Shown here in pieces: positions 1 to 11,099 of a DNA stretch of 64,000 nucleotides. This DNA is from Heracleum sosnowskyi (taxonomy: Eukaryota > Streptophyta > Magnoliopsida > Apiales > Apiaceae), in assembly GCA_030848705.1 (NCBI GenBank), contig JAUIZM010000012.1:1173001-1237000 (forward strand), given 5' to 3'. The translations under genes and the position numbers were made by a program. The notes under the pieces are model-generated. The model did not search any database and was not told the origin of the DNA. It saw only the letters and a list, made by a program, of their open reading frames with translations. The first letter of the stretch is position 1. The number at the start of each line of letters is the position of its first letter.

Positions 1-875
1 GCTCTGATTATGTGCTTTGCAAGCAAATGAAGCTTGAAGAGCAGCCCTGCTGTCCTTGCCTGAGAAGACCGACTCTGACTCACAGCTAAATGCTGTAGCA
101 ACCTTGACTTCTGAGCTTGTTGTTGATGTTGCATTGCATACTTGTGATATCCGCCATTTTGAAGAAAAAATCGACAGGTTTTCCTTAACAATCTACTACG
201 CAAGAAGCCAAATATCACAAGATTCAACAAGCATAAACCTCTAACTTGCACTTGATCAAAGAATGTTGAACCAGGCCTTACAATAGTAACATAACAGGCT
301 AACTTTGGGTTACATGAAAAAGATATGTTGATCAAGAGTTTTATCAAACAAGTGGAGGATCTCAATAATATTTAGAAGATGTCTAACATACTCAGCCAAA
401 ACCGAATCCCATATAACACTTGTATTAATTCAAACACATGAGCTCCCCCATAAACAAAGAATAGCAAGACTTGCAAGATTGTTCTATTTTGAGAAGTTTG
501 TGAAACAAGTGAATGCTTCATATGATGGTCGGATTCAGTGAGTTGGGGTTGATTTTGTTTGTTTGAGAGTGGAGTGAAACCTAAAAAACTACTGGATCAA
601 ATATGTATTCCAGTTGAAATTAACAAAACACAAATTAAGCAATCCCAATACCACCCATAACACTTGAAGGCATAATAATTTTGTACAACATAAGAGATTA
701 AACCAAACATTCCGTACCACAAGCATTTTATAAACGAGCACATATATTATATAAATTTCGCAATTACATAAGTCTAGGCGCAATCACATATGTTTTGGAC
801 AAGTCTGAAATACCAAATGGAAATGAATCCTAAATTTATTATAGTTCCAATATTAAGTCTTGAGCATTACTTAAA
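1..875. other. No assignable gene; flank downstream of the kinase
   Basis: The first 240 bases have slightly higher GC and an open plus frame at 56-244, but I recognise no domain in it. It could be the end of an exon whose gene lies mostly outside the window. The rest is AT-rich sequence lying 3' of the minus-strand kinase gene and presumably holds its 3' UTR and terminator. I could not place a polyadenylation signal with confidence. Confidence 0.4.
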
Positions 876-1718
876 TTACGAAGGGAAACCACCATGACGG
901 GTAAAAGGGTGTTGAAGAAGTTGTTCTGCTTTCCATCTTTCTCTTGGATTGGTTCTCAAACAATTTCTCAGAAAATCTTTTGCATTTGCTGACAGAGAAC
1001 TCACAAACCCCAAGTGTCTTCCTTGAAATTGGGCAATGGAATTCCACAAAACAGAATTACCAGCACCACGGAGATGATCCCACATCCCATGTCCATGCAG
1101 CATCAGATAAACAATGCACCCGAGTGCCCATATATCAGCTGCAACTTCATGCTCCCCCCGCGCCACGGCTTCAGGAGAACTATACTCCAATGTACCCCTT
1201 AACCTTAAAGAACCTGTCTGCCAGCGCCTTTTAGCCCGCCCGAAATCAGCTAGTTTCAAACAAACATCTTCTTGTGCGTCCCCCGTGGGAAAGACCAGAA
1301 CATTGTCGGGCTTGAGGTCACAATGAACATAGCCATTCTGATGGACATGTTCAAGTCCCTTTAGCAACATCTTAGTGTAGCGGCTAGCAACAGATTCACA
1401 TAAAGTTCGGCCTCCAAGATGATTTTTTAGGGTACCACCGGAGGCGAATTCAAGTGCTAAACAGTACTCCGGGTTGCCATTTGAATCGCGGCCCCAACCA
1501 GATTCAAGAAACTTCAAAATATATCGGGAGTCGCCGAGTATAGTATATACATGCTCCTCCCTGAGTAGACTTTGAGAATCACCTTGTTTGGCACACTTCA
1601 AGGCCACAACAGGAACATCACTTGGTCGACGACATTCAGCCAACAACTCGGAAGATTGAGCCAGAAACACTTTTCCGAATGCACCTTGTCCCAATAGTCT
1701 CCTCTTCGTCCATGCCAT
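876..1718 (-). CDS. MAPKKK-like serine/threonine protein kinase (MAPKKK17/18/20 type)
   Basis: This intronless frame encodes 280 residues, almost all of it one kinase domain. The glycine loop GQGAFGKV is at about residues 10-17. The ATP-binding lysine is K41 in VALK and the helix-C glutamate is probably E55. The catalytic loop HCDLKPDN is at 132-139, with Cys in place of the Arg of HRD. DFG is at 158-160, SPE stands in for APE at 181-183, and the late DxW and Arg motifs are present (D195, R261). In plants this short intronless form with an HCDLKP loop is typical of the MEKK-like MAPKKK17-21 group, which phosphorylates MAP2Ks in stress and abscisic-acid signalling; that role is inferred from family membership. 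All core residues are present, so it looks functional. The ATG at 1718 lies directly before the glycine loop, as in the family. An F-box or structural role is excluded; only the exact subgroup is uncertain. Confidence 0.9.
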   Translation of the reverse strand: MAWTKRRLLGQGAFGKVFLAQSSELLAECRRPSDVPVVALKCAKQGDSQSLLREEHVYTILGDSRYILKFLESGWGRDSNGNPEYCLALEFASGGTLKNHLGGRTLCESVASRYTKMLLKGLEHVHQNGYVHCDLKPDNVLVFPTGDAQEDVCLKLADFGRAKRRWQTGSLRLRGTLEYSSPEAVARGEHEVAADIWALGCIVYLMLHGHGMWDHLRGAGNSVLWNSIAQFQGRHLGFVSSLSANAKDFLRNCLRTNPRERWKAEQLLQHPFTRHGGFPS

Positions 1719-1790
1719 CTCTCTGTTGAAAAATGAAGAAGAAGAAGAAAGAAGAAAGAAGAAAGAAGAAGAAGCGTTTAAATATTGTTG
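1719..1790 (-). promoter_or_regulatory. Pyrimidine-rich leader of the kinase gene
   Basis: Just upstream of the kinase ATG the minus strand is an imperfect CTT trinucleotide run (plus-strand GAA repeats at about 1733-1773). CT-rich leaders are common in plant 5' UTRs and promoters. I place no transcription start. Confidence 0.4.
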
Positions 1791-1794
1791 AATC

Positions 1795-2050
1795 CAAATT
1801 TAGATTAGAATTTGGATCACTCATTTATATTTGAACCTATTCACGTTGCAGGAGACAAAAAAATACTGGCAGAGTATCACCCAGTATTAACTTTTGAAAA
1901 GCGACAAAGTTGCCAAATTGGGCAATGATCCCCTAAAATACTACTCTTGCTCTCTTTTTTGCTGTGTCTTTTATGAAAAGCAATTTTACTGACTATCAAC
2001 ATTTGCTTTGCGTTCATATTTTTCGAATAATATTAGAGGTATAAAATAAT
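1795..2050 (+). repeat. Inverted repeat A, left arm (kinase upstream region)
   Basis: This 256-bp stretch, lying about 77 to 332 bases upstream of the kinase ATG, reappears as its reverse complement at 5296-5550 with roughly 95 percent identity by eye and a few small indels. It includes the probable kinase promoter, so part of the promoter is duplicated in opposite orientation 3.2 kb away. Confidence 0.8.
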
Positions 2051-3480
2051 ACAAAGTTTTTAATCTAGAAAATGTAAACAAACAAATCATATTTGAAGTA
2101 TAAAACATAGATATCATTATTTGAAGTCACATCTCAACTCTCAATAGGGTCAAAATTCGGAGAAAATAGGGTTAGGTGACATAAAGTAAAATTGAGCCTT
2201 TTTTCATCACAAAAACACAACAAAAACCAAAACGTGATAGAGAGAGAAAGATAGCGAGCAAAACTTAAATCAAGATCAAGATCAATAGTTGAATCAAGAT
2301 ACTCGTTAAGACCTTAAATCAATTCTCTTTTATCGAGCTTAATTTTTTTTTCTTAACGAATTGAGTCGAGCTTTCTTATCGCACGAAAACTGTGTTTGAG
2401 CTCGAGCTCGTTAACGAATCGAGCCGCACTCGAACTTTAATCGACAAAATAAAAAAATAAAAGTTCAAACTCACTTGAGTTAACTAATTATCAATTTGGA
2501 CTCAACCCGGTCTCAATTTTAATCTATTATCTTCAAATATTCGCAAATTGGATATTTGGATTGTAATTTTGAACTCAAATTATGAAGATTATTATGAAAA
2601 ATCAAGCTATATGTAAAAACAATTCGAGCTTTAACGAGCCGAGTTCGAGCCGAACAATTTCGAGCCGAGCTCGAGCCGCACATGCTAATAGCTCAGCTCA
2701 AGCTCGTTAACCTTAACGAACACAATTTTGTGTTCGATCTAGAGCTCGAATTCTTAACGAACCGAGCAAAATCGAGCCTTTATTGTCCATAGTACCTCCT
2801 AATAAAATCTTTGATGTAATCTATAATGTGATGATGTATACTTTTAATGTGGCTAACATATGTACTCAACTCTCATTTGAGTTATCTTGGATAGGGGTGT
2901 AAAATGAATGAGATAAAATTCGATAGTTTTTTATTCAAGTATCGGATCATATTTATTTTATAATATTAAAATTTAAGATTGGTATCACTTTATTAGGATA
3001 TAAATTAATTTTATTTTTTGAAATTTGGTAATTTATGATCTACAAATTATGAATAGGGGCAATAGGTTTTAGTGAGTTTACATTATGGTTGAGAGAGAGG
3101 GGGGAGAGAGAGACTGATAGGTGTCATTATTTGAAGTCACATCTCAACTCTCAAGACCAGAATAGATGTGATTCGGCAAAGTGCATGTAATTGTTTTACA
3201 TTATGGTTGAAAGAGAAAGAGGAGAGAGAGACTGGCAACTACTACAGAGTACTATAAAATAAGGGTGTCATTATTTGAAGTCCAATCCAACCCATTCTTT
3301 CTAATTCCTACCCATCTCAATTCTCAACAGACCATCACGAATCAACTTTTAGAAACACCACAGTGTTACGTTAAGAACAAATTTTACACAAAAGATATGT
3401 TAGCCGAACGTATTCGAGTACTCGAGTACTTGGATTCCAAGAACGTATTCGACTACAATTATATATATTTTTTACTACAT
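2051..3480. repeat. Non-coding region with short degenerate direct repeats
   Basis: The motif ATTATTTGAAGTCACATCTC occurs near 2117 and 3128, with a diverged copy near 3271. A purine-rich segment with GAGAGAGAG near 3090-3115 recurs near 3208-3235, beside a repeated ACATTATGGTTGA motif. No gene is visible. Repeat B occupies 2425-2783. Confidence 0.5.
2425..2783 (+). repeat. Dispersed repeat B, GAGCTCG-rich copy 1
   Basis: This roughly 360-bp repeat is rich in GAGCTCG, CGAGCCGAG and GTTAACGA motifs. Its reverse complement lies at 8303-8662 with high identity. A diverged relative with clear insertion boundaries is at 62747-63140, which suggests a hAT-like non-autonomous element family. The many short inverted motifs predict strong folding of a transcript. 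Confidence 0.7.
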
Positions 3481-3518
3481 TAATGTTCACTTATGAAACT
3501 CGATTTACGAATGAAATT

Positions 3519-4318
3519 TAGTGCGTGTTTGGGATATCACAAAAAAATTGACTTATATCATAAAATGAATAAGTGCTTAAGAGCAACTACAAGAGACTAG
3601 CTATCTCAACTCCTAAGTTCAAATTTAAGGAATTTGACAAAAAATTGCACTTCAACAATCTCCTAAATGATTCCTTAAAAGTTAAGACACAACTCTCATT
3701 CCTTATTTTTAAGGAAGCTATAGTCATCCCTTATCTTATTTTCATCAATAAAATATTCATTTCCCTCCCTTTTTATATGTCTTTTCTACACCTCTTTCTT
3801 AGTGGAGTTTAAATTTAATATTTTTATATTTATAAGGAGTAAATATAAGGAGTATTGTTGGAGTTGACATACCCTATAATATCCTAAATTACTAAGAGTC
3901 ATATTTTTTATAATATTTTCAACGAACATGCTAAGAGACTGTTGGAGTTGCTCTAATAAGTGATAAGTTGATGGATTGTTATACGATATACGGGTGTTTG
4001 GATAAATTTGTTTAAAGAATTTGCTAAATTAAATTTGAAAAAATAAATTATTAAATACAATGATTTCAACACTTGCATTTTAAATTAAAAAAATATTTAA
4101 AAACACAAAGGTAAAAATATAAAATATTAGAAAAAAATAAAGAAATCAAAAAATAAGTTGATAAGTTAAGCAAAATGTTAGTGATTTCTAACATTCAACT
4201 TATCAATTTATAAGTTATAAGTTATCAAATAAGCTGAGTACACAAACAACCCTCGTAAGCTCTTATCAACTATAATACATAATAACTAACTTAAAAGAAG
4301 AGCCAAACATGCCCTAAG
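3519..4318. mobile_element. Candidate MITE with GTGTTTGG-type ends, host of a nested MITE
   Basis: The left end near 3519 reads TAGTGCGTGTTTGG. The reverse complement of the right end near 4318 reads CTTAGGGCATGTTTGG. These are imperfect terminal inverted repeats of a kind common in plant hAT-like MITEs. The interior is AT-rich and non-coding, and is interrupted by the insertion at 3581-3953. I could not define a clean target duplication. Confidence 0.4.
3581..3953. mobile_element. PIF/Harbinger-like MITE, 373 bp
   Basis: The left end starts GAGCAACTACAAGAGACTAG. The right end, reverse complemented, starts GAGCAACTCCAACAGTCTCT. A TAA trinucleotide flanks both sides (3578-3580 and 3954-3956), which is the target duplication typical of PIF/Harbinger elements. 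The interior has no transposase. It sits inside the outer MITE-like segment. Confidence 0.6.
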
Positions 4319-5295
4319 TTGGGTTAACAAACCCATTCATGAACTTTTACGGGTTTATAAACTATAAATTGACTTATTATACGATAGTCAAACATGCCCT
4401 ATAATTTGTACTCCAACAGTTAGGAAGGCAACGGTTGGATGGGTTGAATATATGAAATATTCAAATCTGAATTTAAATATTTTTATCAAATTCAAATTTA
4501 ACTTAATTTTAAAATTAAAATCCAAACCTAATCCATCGAATTTCGAATCGGGTTCCGGTTTATCCAGATTCAAATTTTAAAACTCTAAAGAAATAAAAAA
4601 ATTACTTTCTACCATTTTTTATATTGAACTTTAATCCATAAACTTTTATTTTAAGTTTAAAAATTTAGCTTACAAATCTAAAATATTACCAATTGAATGA
4701 AATACAAATAAGATTCAAACTTTAAAATTTTTGTTCCCAAATTAAAACAAATATGAAATATTAGAATCAAGAAATTCTTTAGATGTTAATGAAGAACCAA
4801 AAATGCATCAACTTAATAAGAAGGTAGGTGGACACCGGGTATCACTAGTAAATAATATAATTTAAATCTTATTATTATTGAAAATAAAAGGATAAATGAA
4901 AATTTGAAAAAAATTAATGTAAAATATATATATTAAATTATTTTTCGGGTTCGGGTCGGATTTGGATCGGGTTCGGATCAGGATGCCTAATATCCATATC
5001 CAAATTTAAATCGAAACTATTTCGGATTTAAAAATTGAATTCAAATTCATATGAAATCCAAAATATCGGGTTCGATAAAATCCAATCGGGTCGGAATGAA
5101 TCAGGTATCCATCAAGTCGGATTTTTTTGTCATCCGTAAGTACAATCTACAAAATTAGGTACAAAATATTGATACAAAATGATGTAAAGTTTGTGATATG
5201 ATAATTTGAAATGATTTTAGTGATTGATATCAATATTAATGCATATAAGTCCATTACCTTGGATTAAATTATAATTAATAAAAAATGAGACACAT
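4319..5295. repeat. AT-rich repeat tract with GGGTTCGG-type motifs
   Basis: Segments around 4540-4570 and 4940-5110 are rich in GGGTTCGG, CGGATCAGG and ATCCAAAT motifs in both orientations, as in small hAT-like plant MITEs. I could not define boundaries, and no gene is visible. Confidence 0.35.
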
Positions 5296-5550
5296 ATTAT
5301 TTTATACCTCTAATATTATTCGAAAAATATGAACGCAAAGCAAATGTTGATAGTGAGTAGAATTGCTTTTCATAAAAGACACAGCCAAAAAGAGAGCAAG
5401 AGTAGTATTTTAGGGGATCATTGCCCAGTTTTGCAACTTTGTCGCTTTTCAAAATAATACTGGGTGATACTCTGCCACTGTTTTTTTTGTCTCTTGCAAC
5501 GTGAATAGGTTCAAATTTAAATGAGCGATCCGAATTCTAATCTAAATTTG
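5296..5550 (-). repeat. Inverted repeat A, right arm
   Basis: This is the reverse complement of 1795-2050, carrying scattered substitutions and small indels. No kinase coding sequence accompanies it, so only upstream sequence was duplicated, or the rest has been lost. Confidence 0.8.
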
Positions 5551-8302
5551 TGACCAATTCTAGCACCCATCAAAATTTTGATCCAAATTACTATTTTCAT
5601 ATAATATTACATAAATATTATATCAAATTATTTAATCTTAAATTTAACGTTTAATCATTATTAACTATCTATATTGTATTTAATGAATTAATTAAATTAG
5701 AGATATAATTTTTTTTAATATACGTAACTAACATTAAAATTGTATACGCAAATTATATTTTAAGTTTTATTCTAAAATTTTAATTTTATTAACTACTAAT
5801 TAAATACTATTATTAATTAAATAATTAAATGAACCCCAAATCAATTTTGAATCTAATAAACTAAAAATATACAAATAAAAACTATTAATTAAATCTACTG
5901 ATCCAAATTTGGATCAACACTGTTCACTAATCCAAATTTAGATCACGAGGAGAATTTGGGGTAATCTACTTCAGATTTGAAACTTTCGATCACTACATCC
6001 ATAATACGAAGCGTTTAAATATTGAATACAAGCTAGGTTTTAAAAATTGGTTTAAATGATCGATTAATTGGTGTGTAGATACTAAGTATTACAAAAGCGT
6101 TTATTTGTATAGAAATCGGTCAAATATGTGTTTTATTTTAACGAAATTAGTGATTAATCGAATTTAGGCGGGAATAAGTAAAACATTATGCGGAATTAAA
6201 CGATTATAATTTAAAAACAATCAAAGTAAGAAAAAATTTAATAATCATATTTTGATATTTGTACTTTAGTTCTTTTATTTTTACTACTTTATTTAATTTA
6301 TTAAAAACAACAATTTTATTCAAAATATAGTTTGGTAGTCGGTCGGTCAATACGACATTCATATTCTGATATTTGCACTTTAGTCCCTTTTCTTTTGCAA
6401 TTTGACCTTAATTTATTAAAAACAACAATTTTAATTAAATATATTTTTAAAATATCGTTAAATAAGTCATAAATATGTAAATAAACTACTTGTAATATGT
6501 TATTTATGGTATATCAACGTTTAATAATACATTTTATATATTAAATATTTGAATAATTCAAATATGTTGCGTAGTACACAAAAAGTTCGACTCTGATGCA
6601 AGAAAATAGAATATATTATAGTTATCGATACATATACAGAATATTTGTTTAGTTAAAAGAAAGATAAAAAACACCACACATAATATTGTTTTTAAAACTT
6701 AATATTAATATTTTATAAGACCGGTAGTATATATGATTCTGTATGATATTTTAAGTATTAAAAAAATAAGTTTAATAAATATACGATAAGAAAGATGTGA
6801 GGTTTATGTCATATGATTTTTAGTTAAAAATCAAAAAGAATCTTGTAGCTCAATGGTTACAAGGAAGGCTTTGTTAGCAAATGTCAAGAGTTCGATACTT
6901 GACTAAAACATTATTTACTTAAAATTTTTCCTTAGAAGATGATGTTTTGGTTAGGCTCGGCCGCACAAGAGGTAGAGTGAAACAGGGCAGCTAAGGAAAA
7001 AGCTTGTAGCCTTGCTATCCCACAATTTACATGCACATGCTAAGCTTATAAATTGCTGAAATCCATTTTATGCACAGGTAAATAGGTAATGTGGTTCTGT
7101 CAAGTGTCAAGTGGACACGGTACGAAACACACTGCAACATAGACTGTACACCAGTTCTTTTATTTTATTTTACCTTTTGCGGGAATCAACTACTGGTTTC
7201 AACATCAAAACTCACCAAAAATATTAATTTTTTATATTATATATCAAAACATGCACATATCAAAAGTATTATCAAACAGTTATCTGATTTTTACAACATC
7301 ATTTATTTTAACAGCACAACAATTTTTAACAGCAATCTCAAACAAGGCCTTAATTTCCAACTAATGGATCCCCTCTTACGAATCAGAAAATAAAATTATC
7401 CACAAGCAAACTATTGAATATTTTCCAATACACACTCTAGTGCGTGCGCAGACACACACAAGCAAACATTCATTTACATGTTTAGGGGGAGATTGTTGCA
7501 ACAAATAACAATGTAGGATTACCTGAAATAATATGAAATAAGCATAACCTGCGAATCACGAGTCCAAGATTAGAATCTTACTTTTAAAATATTAAATATA
7601 AGAAAATTTTCAATAACTATAATCAATAAATATTATTAAAATATATGATTGTAGAGAATTGAACTTAAAATTACGATAAAAATCTATAATAAGTAAATTT
7701 TATTTAATAATGTAGTTGTGGGGAGTCAAATCTCAAAAAACTAAAAAAATGAAATGAAATAAATAAATTTTGTATGATTATGTAATTTCAGAGCATCAAA
7801 AGCAAAATCGGAGTAAAACCAAGTAATTTAATTATATGATGGTAACTACAATTTAATATTTTGATATTTGAGTACTTTTGTATGCATCGAAAAAGAATTT
7901 TCTTTATTCACAGAGAGTATAGATGCGTAGATAAAAGTGAATTATTAGGAGGAAAATTGTTACCAGTACAAAATTGGAAGAAATTGTTACGTAACAATCA
8001 ACAAAGAAAAAGACTATTTATCTACAAAAATCTACTTTGATAGATAAAATATTAATGTGAATTCTACAGTGGAAGATCCTTGAGAATGAATCATCAGCTC
8101 ATATGCCGTATCTTCGTCGCTTAAAGAGTTGATGGCATGCCACATGACGATTTGCTGGTGGGCACATATAGTCTTATGGCAATGCCATGTGGAGAACCTC
8201 AACAATATGCACGTACCTATTTTTATTTTCATTTACTTATTGATGAATTAAAGTAGATCAGTGAATGAACAGAGTTGTTCGTGAATAAATTTGAGCTCGG
8301 CT
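5551..8302. other. AT-rich intergenic DNA without a recognisable gene
   Basis: About 2.7 kb of low-complexity AT-rich sequence. A weak tRNA-like patch at 6841-6900 (GTAGCTCAATGGTTAC, then AGAGTTCGATAC) could be a decayed tRNA-derived SINE. The open frames at 7091-7393 (plus) and 8032-8232 (minus) match nothing I recognise. Confidence 0.4.
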
Positions 8303-8662
8303 CAATAAAGGCTCGATTTTTCTCGATTCGTTAAGAATTCGAGCTCGAGATCGAACACAAAATTGTGTTCGTTAAGGTTAACGAGCTTGAGCTGAGCTAT
8401 TAGCATATACGACTCGAGCTCGGCTCGAAATTGTTCGACTCGAACTCGGCTCGTTAAAGCTCGAATTGTTTTTACATATAGCTTGATTTTTCATAATAAT
8501 CTTCATAATTTGAGTTCAAAATTACAATCCAAATATCCAATTTGCTAATACTTTGAAGATAATAGATTAAAATTGAGACCGGGTTGAGTCGAAATTGATA
8601 AATAGTTAGCTCAAGTGAGTTTGAACTTTTATTTTTTTATTTTGTCGATTAAAGCTCGAGTG
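8303..8662 (-). repeat. Dispersed repeat B, inverted copy 2
   Basis: This is the reverse complement of 2425-2783 with about 360 bp of alignment. Copies A and B alternate (A, B, A', B') along the first 8.7 kb, so they are two separate inverted pairs, not one large palindrome. Confidence 0.7.
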
Positions 8663-8714
8663 CGATATAGCGATGTACCGTTTTTTAGAACCATGCTTAT
8701 AGCATGTATATAAA

Positions 8715-9245
8715 AATAGGGGTTTACTCCAATACAAACCACTCTTAGACTACAAACTACAAACTAAATAATTTTAGTGATTTCTGTAAGAATAAATAAT
8801 GATTTCAGCATAAATCTAGCTATTTATTTTTATATACGTATAAATTTAGTGATTTTATGGTACAAAATCTGTAATTTACGTATAGATCTGGAGAAAAAAT
8901 CACTACATTTACGCATAAATCACTATTTATTCTTACATGAATCACCAATATTTTAGTGATTCTCGCAAGCATAAATAGTGATTTATCGTCGGAATATATC
9001 AAATATGGTATGCAAATTGATCGTTGGGAGATGGAGAAAATTACGGTAAAGTCGGATTTCAAAAAAAGCTCTCCGATTGACGGGAAAAGTCAAATTAAAA
9101 ACGGAGGGGAATAGGTGTGATTGTGTGTGGGAAGGTGTATTTTAATTGTGTGTTGTGCATATAGGGGGCCATTAGATTAGATTAATCTAAGGATTTAGAT
9201 TGGTTCTTAGTTTGTATTTTAAAAAAGCTTTGTATTTGATCTGGC
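8715..9245. mobile_element. Possible MITE or Mutator-like terminus pair
   Basis: Near 8733-8770 there is an AATACAAAC...TACAAACTAC pattern. Near 9200-9245 the reverse complement reads AATACAAAG...AATACAAACTAAG. Between them are many short TAGTGATT motifs and their complements (8778-8985). This suggests a short inverted-repeat element adjoining the ammonium transporter relic. Ends and target duplication could not be fixed. Confidence 0.3.
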
Positions 9246-9261
9246 CTATAAAAATATTAAG

Positions 9262-9609
9262 TTACTTGTATATTGTGGTCGGGTCATATTTTTCTCCGTC
9301 ACCCCAAAGCCCATAGGCTTCCTCCTCATGGGCCGCATCATCGCCGATCATGAGCTCATCTTCACTCATTCGGAGAGGAATAAACAGTCCTATAGTTAAA
9401 AGAATAATCGTTGTGGAAATAAAGTTCCATCCCATTATGAACAAGGCTGCAACTATTTGTTTTAGAAATTGAGCTTCACCTTTGCCCCCATAAAATGCAC
9501 CCCTTGAGTCTTTTACAGGTAGTATGAGCATGCAAAGATCTGGCTCAGCTAGTAGCCCAGTTAGAAGCCCACCTAATAGGCCTGCTACTGCATGTGTGTG
9601 AAAAACACC
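9262..9609 (-). pseudogene. Ammonium transporter (AMT) C-terminal fragment
   Basis: About 115 codons are readable on the minus strand with no internal stop: a THAVAGLLGG segment, then AEPDLCMLILP, then SRGAFYGG, a membrane helix with ALFIMGWNFISTTIILL, and the tail LRMSEDELMIGDDAAHEEEA followed by YGLWGDGEKYD. These are hallmarks of the last part of plant AMT-family channels, which move ammonium across the plasma membrane. A full protein has about 480 residues, so three quarters are missing, and no upstream exon is visible before 10300. The open frame says the copy is young or was captured recently. It abuts a possible inverted-repeat element, so transposon capture is one explanation; an old local duplication is another. 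Confidence 0.8.
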
Positions 9610-10300
9610 TGGGGCCTATTTTCGCCCCCACCTAAGTTGTATTTGGTTGCTTTGCAAATCCTATTTTTGCAAATATTTTAAGAAAATAGTAAAAATGCAA
9701 TTTTTTTTAAAAAATAGTTTTTTTTGATAATTTCTCTTAATTTAAATAATTGCACTCATGCATTCACATTATAAAGTTATTACATTTCACATAACTACTT
9801 ATTTTATAGTATAATTTAATTGAATTATTTTGGTAGCATTAAATAAATATTAATGTGAAATATACAATATTATTTAAGAATTACTTAAAATATTTTAAGA
9901 TAATAAACTAAAAATAAATAAATATATACAATACTACAAAGTATTATAATGAAGTAAATAAATTTAATATCATTAAATTTTAAAATTATAGATTTTGTCA
10001 TTCAGAAAAATTTAATATTAATTAACAAACAACGTTACTTGTTCAGCATTCAGATTAATTATTCGTTCAAAATTTTAGTCATTCAAAAATTATTGTTCAG
10101 ATTTAACAAATGACCCATAGTGCATCGTTTCATGTTAAGAAAGTACATGTCAACTCATATAATCATTTATTTAGTGTGGATAGATTTTTTTGAAAGCAGT
10201 GCAGATAGATTTAATAATTCATATTTTCACATAAAAAATCTCTTGTTAAATTTGGTACGAATAATACAAACTTACTTACTTATGTATAATTTGTTTTTTA
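9610..10300. other. AT-rich intergenic DNA
   Basis: Mostly A/T runs with no recognisable gene, ending in the TTTTTTA that flanks the next MITE. Confidence 0.5.
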
Positions 10301-10490
10301 AGAGTAATGCTAGAGATACCGAATTGGGTATCGAATAATGTGACATTGATGACGTGACAATTTTGAATGATTTTATTGGTGGAATTAATGTGAATGCAGT
10401 GGGGTCCATTATTATTAGACAATCAGAATATAACACATGACATTCGATATCAAATTTTGGTACCCAATTCGATACCTCTAACATTATTCT
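10301..10490. mobile_element. 190-bp MITE with about 35-bp inverted termini
   Basis: The left end begins AGAGTAATGCTAGAGATACC. The reverse complement of the right end begins AGAATAATGTTAGAGGTATC. The pairing continues for about 35 bp with six or so mismatches, including a shared CGAATTGGGTA. The perfect 7-bp direct repeat TTTTTTA flanks it (10294-10300, 10491-10497). No coding capacity. The superfamily is uncertain. Confidence 0.7.
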
Positions 10491-10792
10491 TTTTTTAAAC
10501 TTGCAAATTCAACCACCAACGGTTAAACTTAGCCGAAGAAAGCAATAAGAAAGCATTTACAATCAATTCAAGATATCTCAAACATTTATAAGTCTCTAAC
10601 ATGACCAAGATATCTCAAAGACAAAGTACGATCATACATCATCAATTCAAGAATCTCACTATGGGAACTTTTTACTGTAAGTCTGTAACTGCTGTGTACT
10701 CCCCATTTACAATGAAGGTATAGAATATTTGTACAACCCCTTTTGTGCACATAAAATGATGATGCTGATACTCATTAATCTATACTCTTTAT

Positions 10793-10889
10793 TAATAAGC
10801 AAAACAATGTGAAAATGGCGCACGATATTAAAGTATCAAAAGTACCAAATTTGGTTATCACTTAACCCGGGTTCGATTCCTCGCAACTA
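10793..10889 (+). repeat. SINE-like repeat, copy 1, with a B-box motif
   Basis: A segment with AATGTGAAAATGGCGC, then TTTGGTTATCACTTAACCCG and GGTTCGATTCCTCGCAACTA is repeated almost exactly at 15234-15337. The GGTTCGATTCC core looks like an RNA polymerase III B box. The CACTA element at 10890 is inserted within this copy. Confidence 0.5.
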
Positions 10890-11040
10890 CACTACAAGAA
10901 AAAGTTCAATAGACATCACACATTAGACATCGGTTACTAATGCTACTGATGTTAAAAGGTGTAATAACATCACCCCGCGTTAATCTGATGTCTTTGTTGT
11001 TTGAAGACATCGCTTTTTTTACCACCGATGTCGAAAGTCT
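10890..11040 (+). repeat. 5' subterminal AGACATC repeats of the CACTA element
   Basis: Short units AGACATC/GATGTCT and variants recur in both orientations through the first 150 bp. In CACTA elements such subterminal arrays are the binding sites for the TnpA-type accessory protein (family knowledge). Confidence 0.7.
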
Positions 11041-11099
11041 GACTAAAAAATTTTAACGCGCGCCCACTTCAATTTGTTTCCCCCTTAGTAAAAATTTCT

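Noticed and set aside
1636..1824. Minus-strand frame with Phe/Leu-rich start overlapping the kinase leader
   Set aside because: Produced by the CTT repeat; it overlaps the kinase N-terminus in another frame.
6841..6900. Possible tRNA gene
   Set aside because: Only a D-loop-like and B-box-like patch are present; acceptor arms do not pair. At most a SINE remnant.
1795..8662. One giant palindrome spanning repeats A and B
   Set aside because: The order is A, B, A', B', not A, B, B', A', so these are two independent inverted pairs.
10871..10890. tRNA T-loop motif GGTTCGATTCC as part of a tRNA
   Set aside because: No acceptor or anticodon stem around it, and the motif recurs in a local repeat at 15313, so a SINE-like repeat is the better reading.
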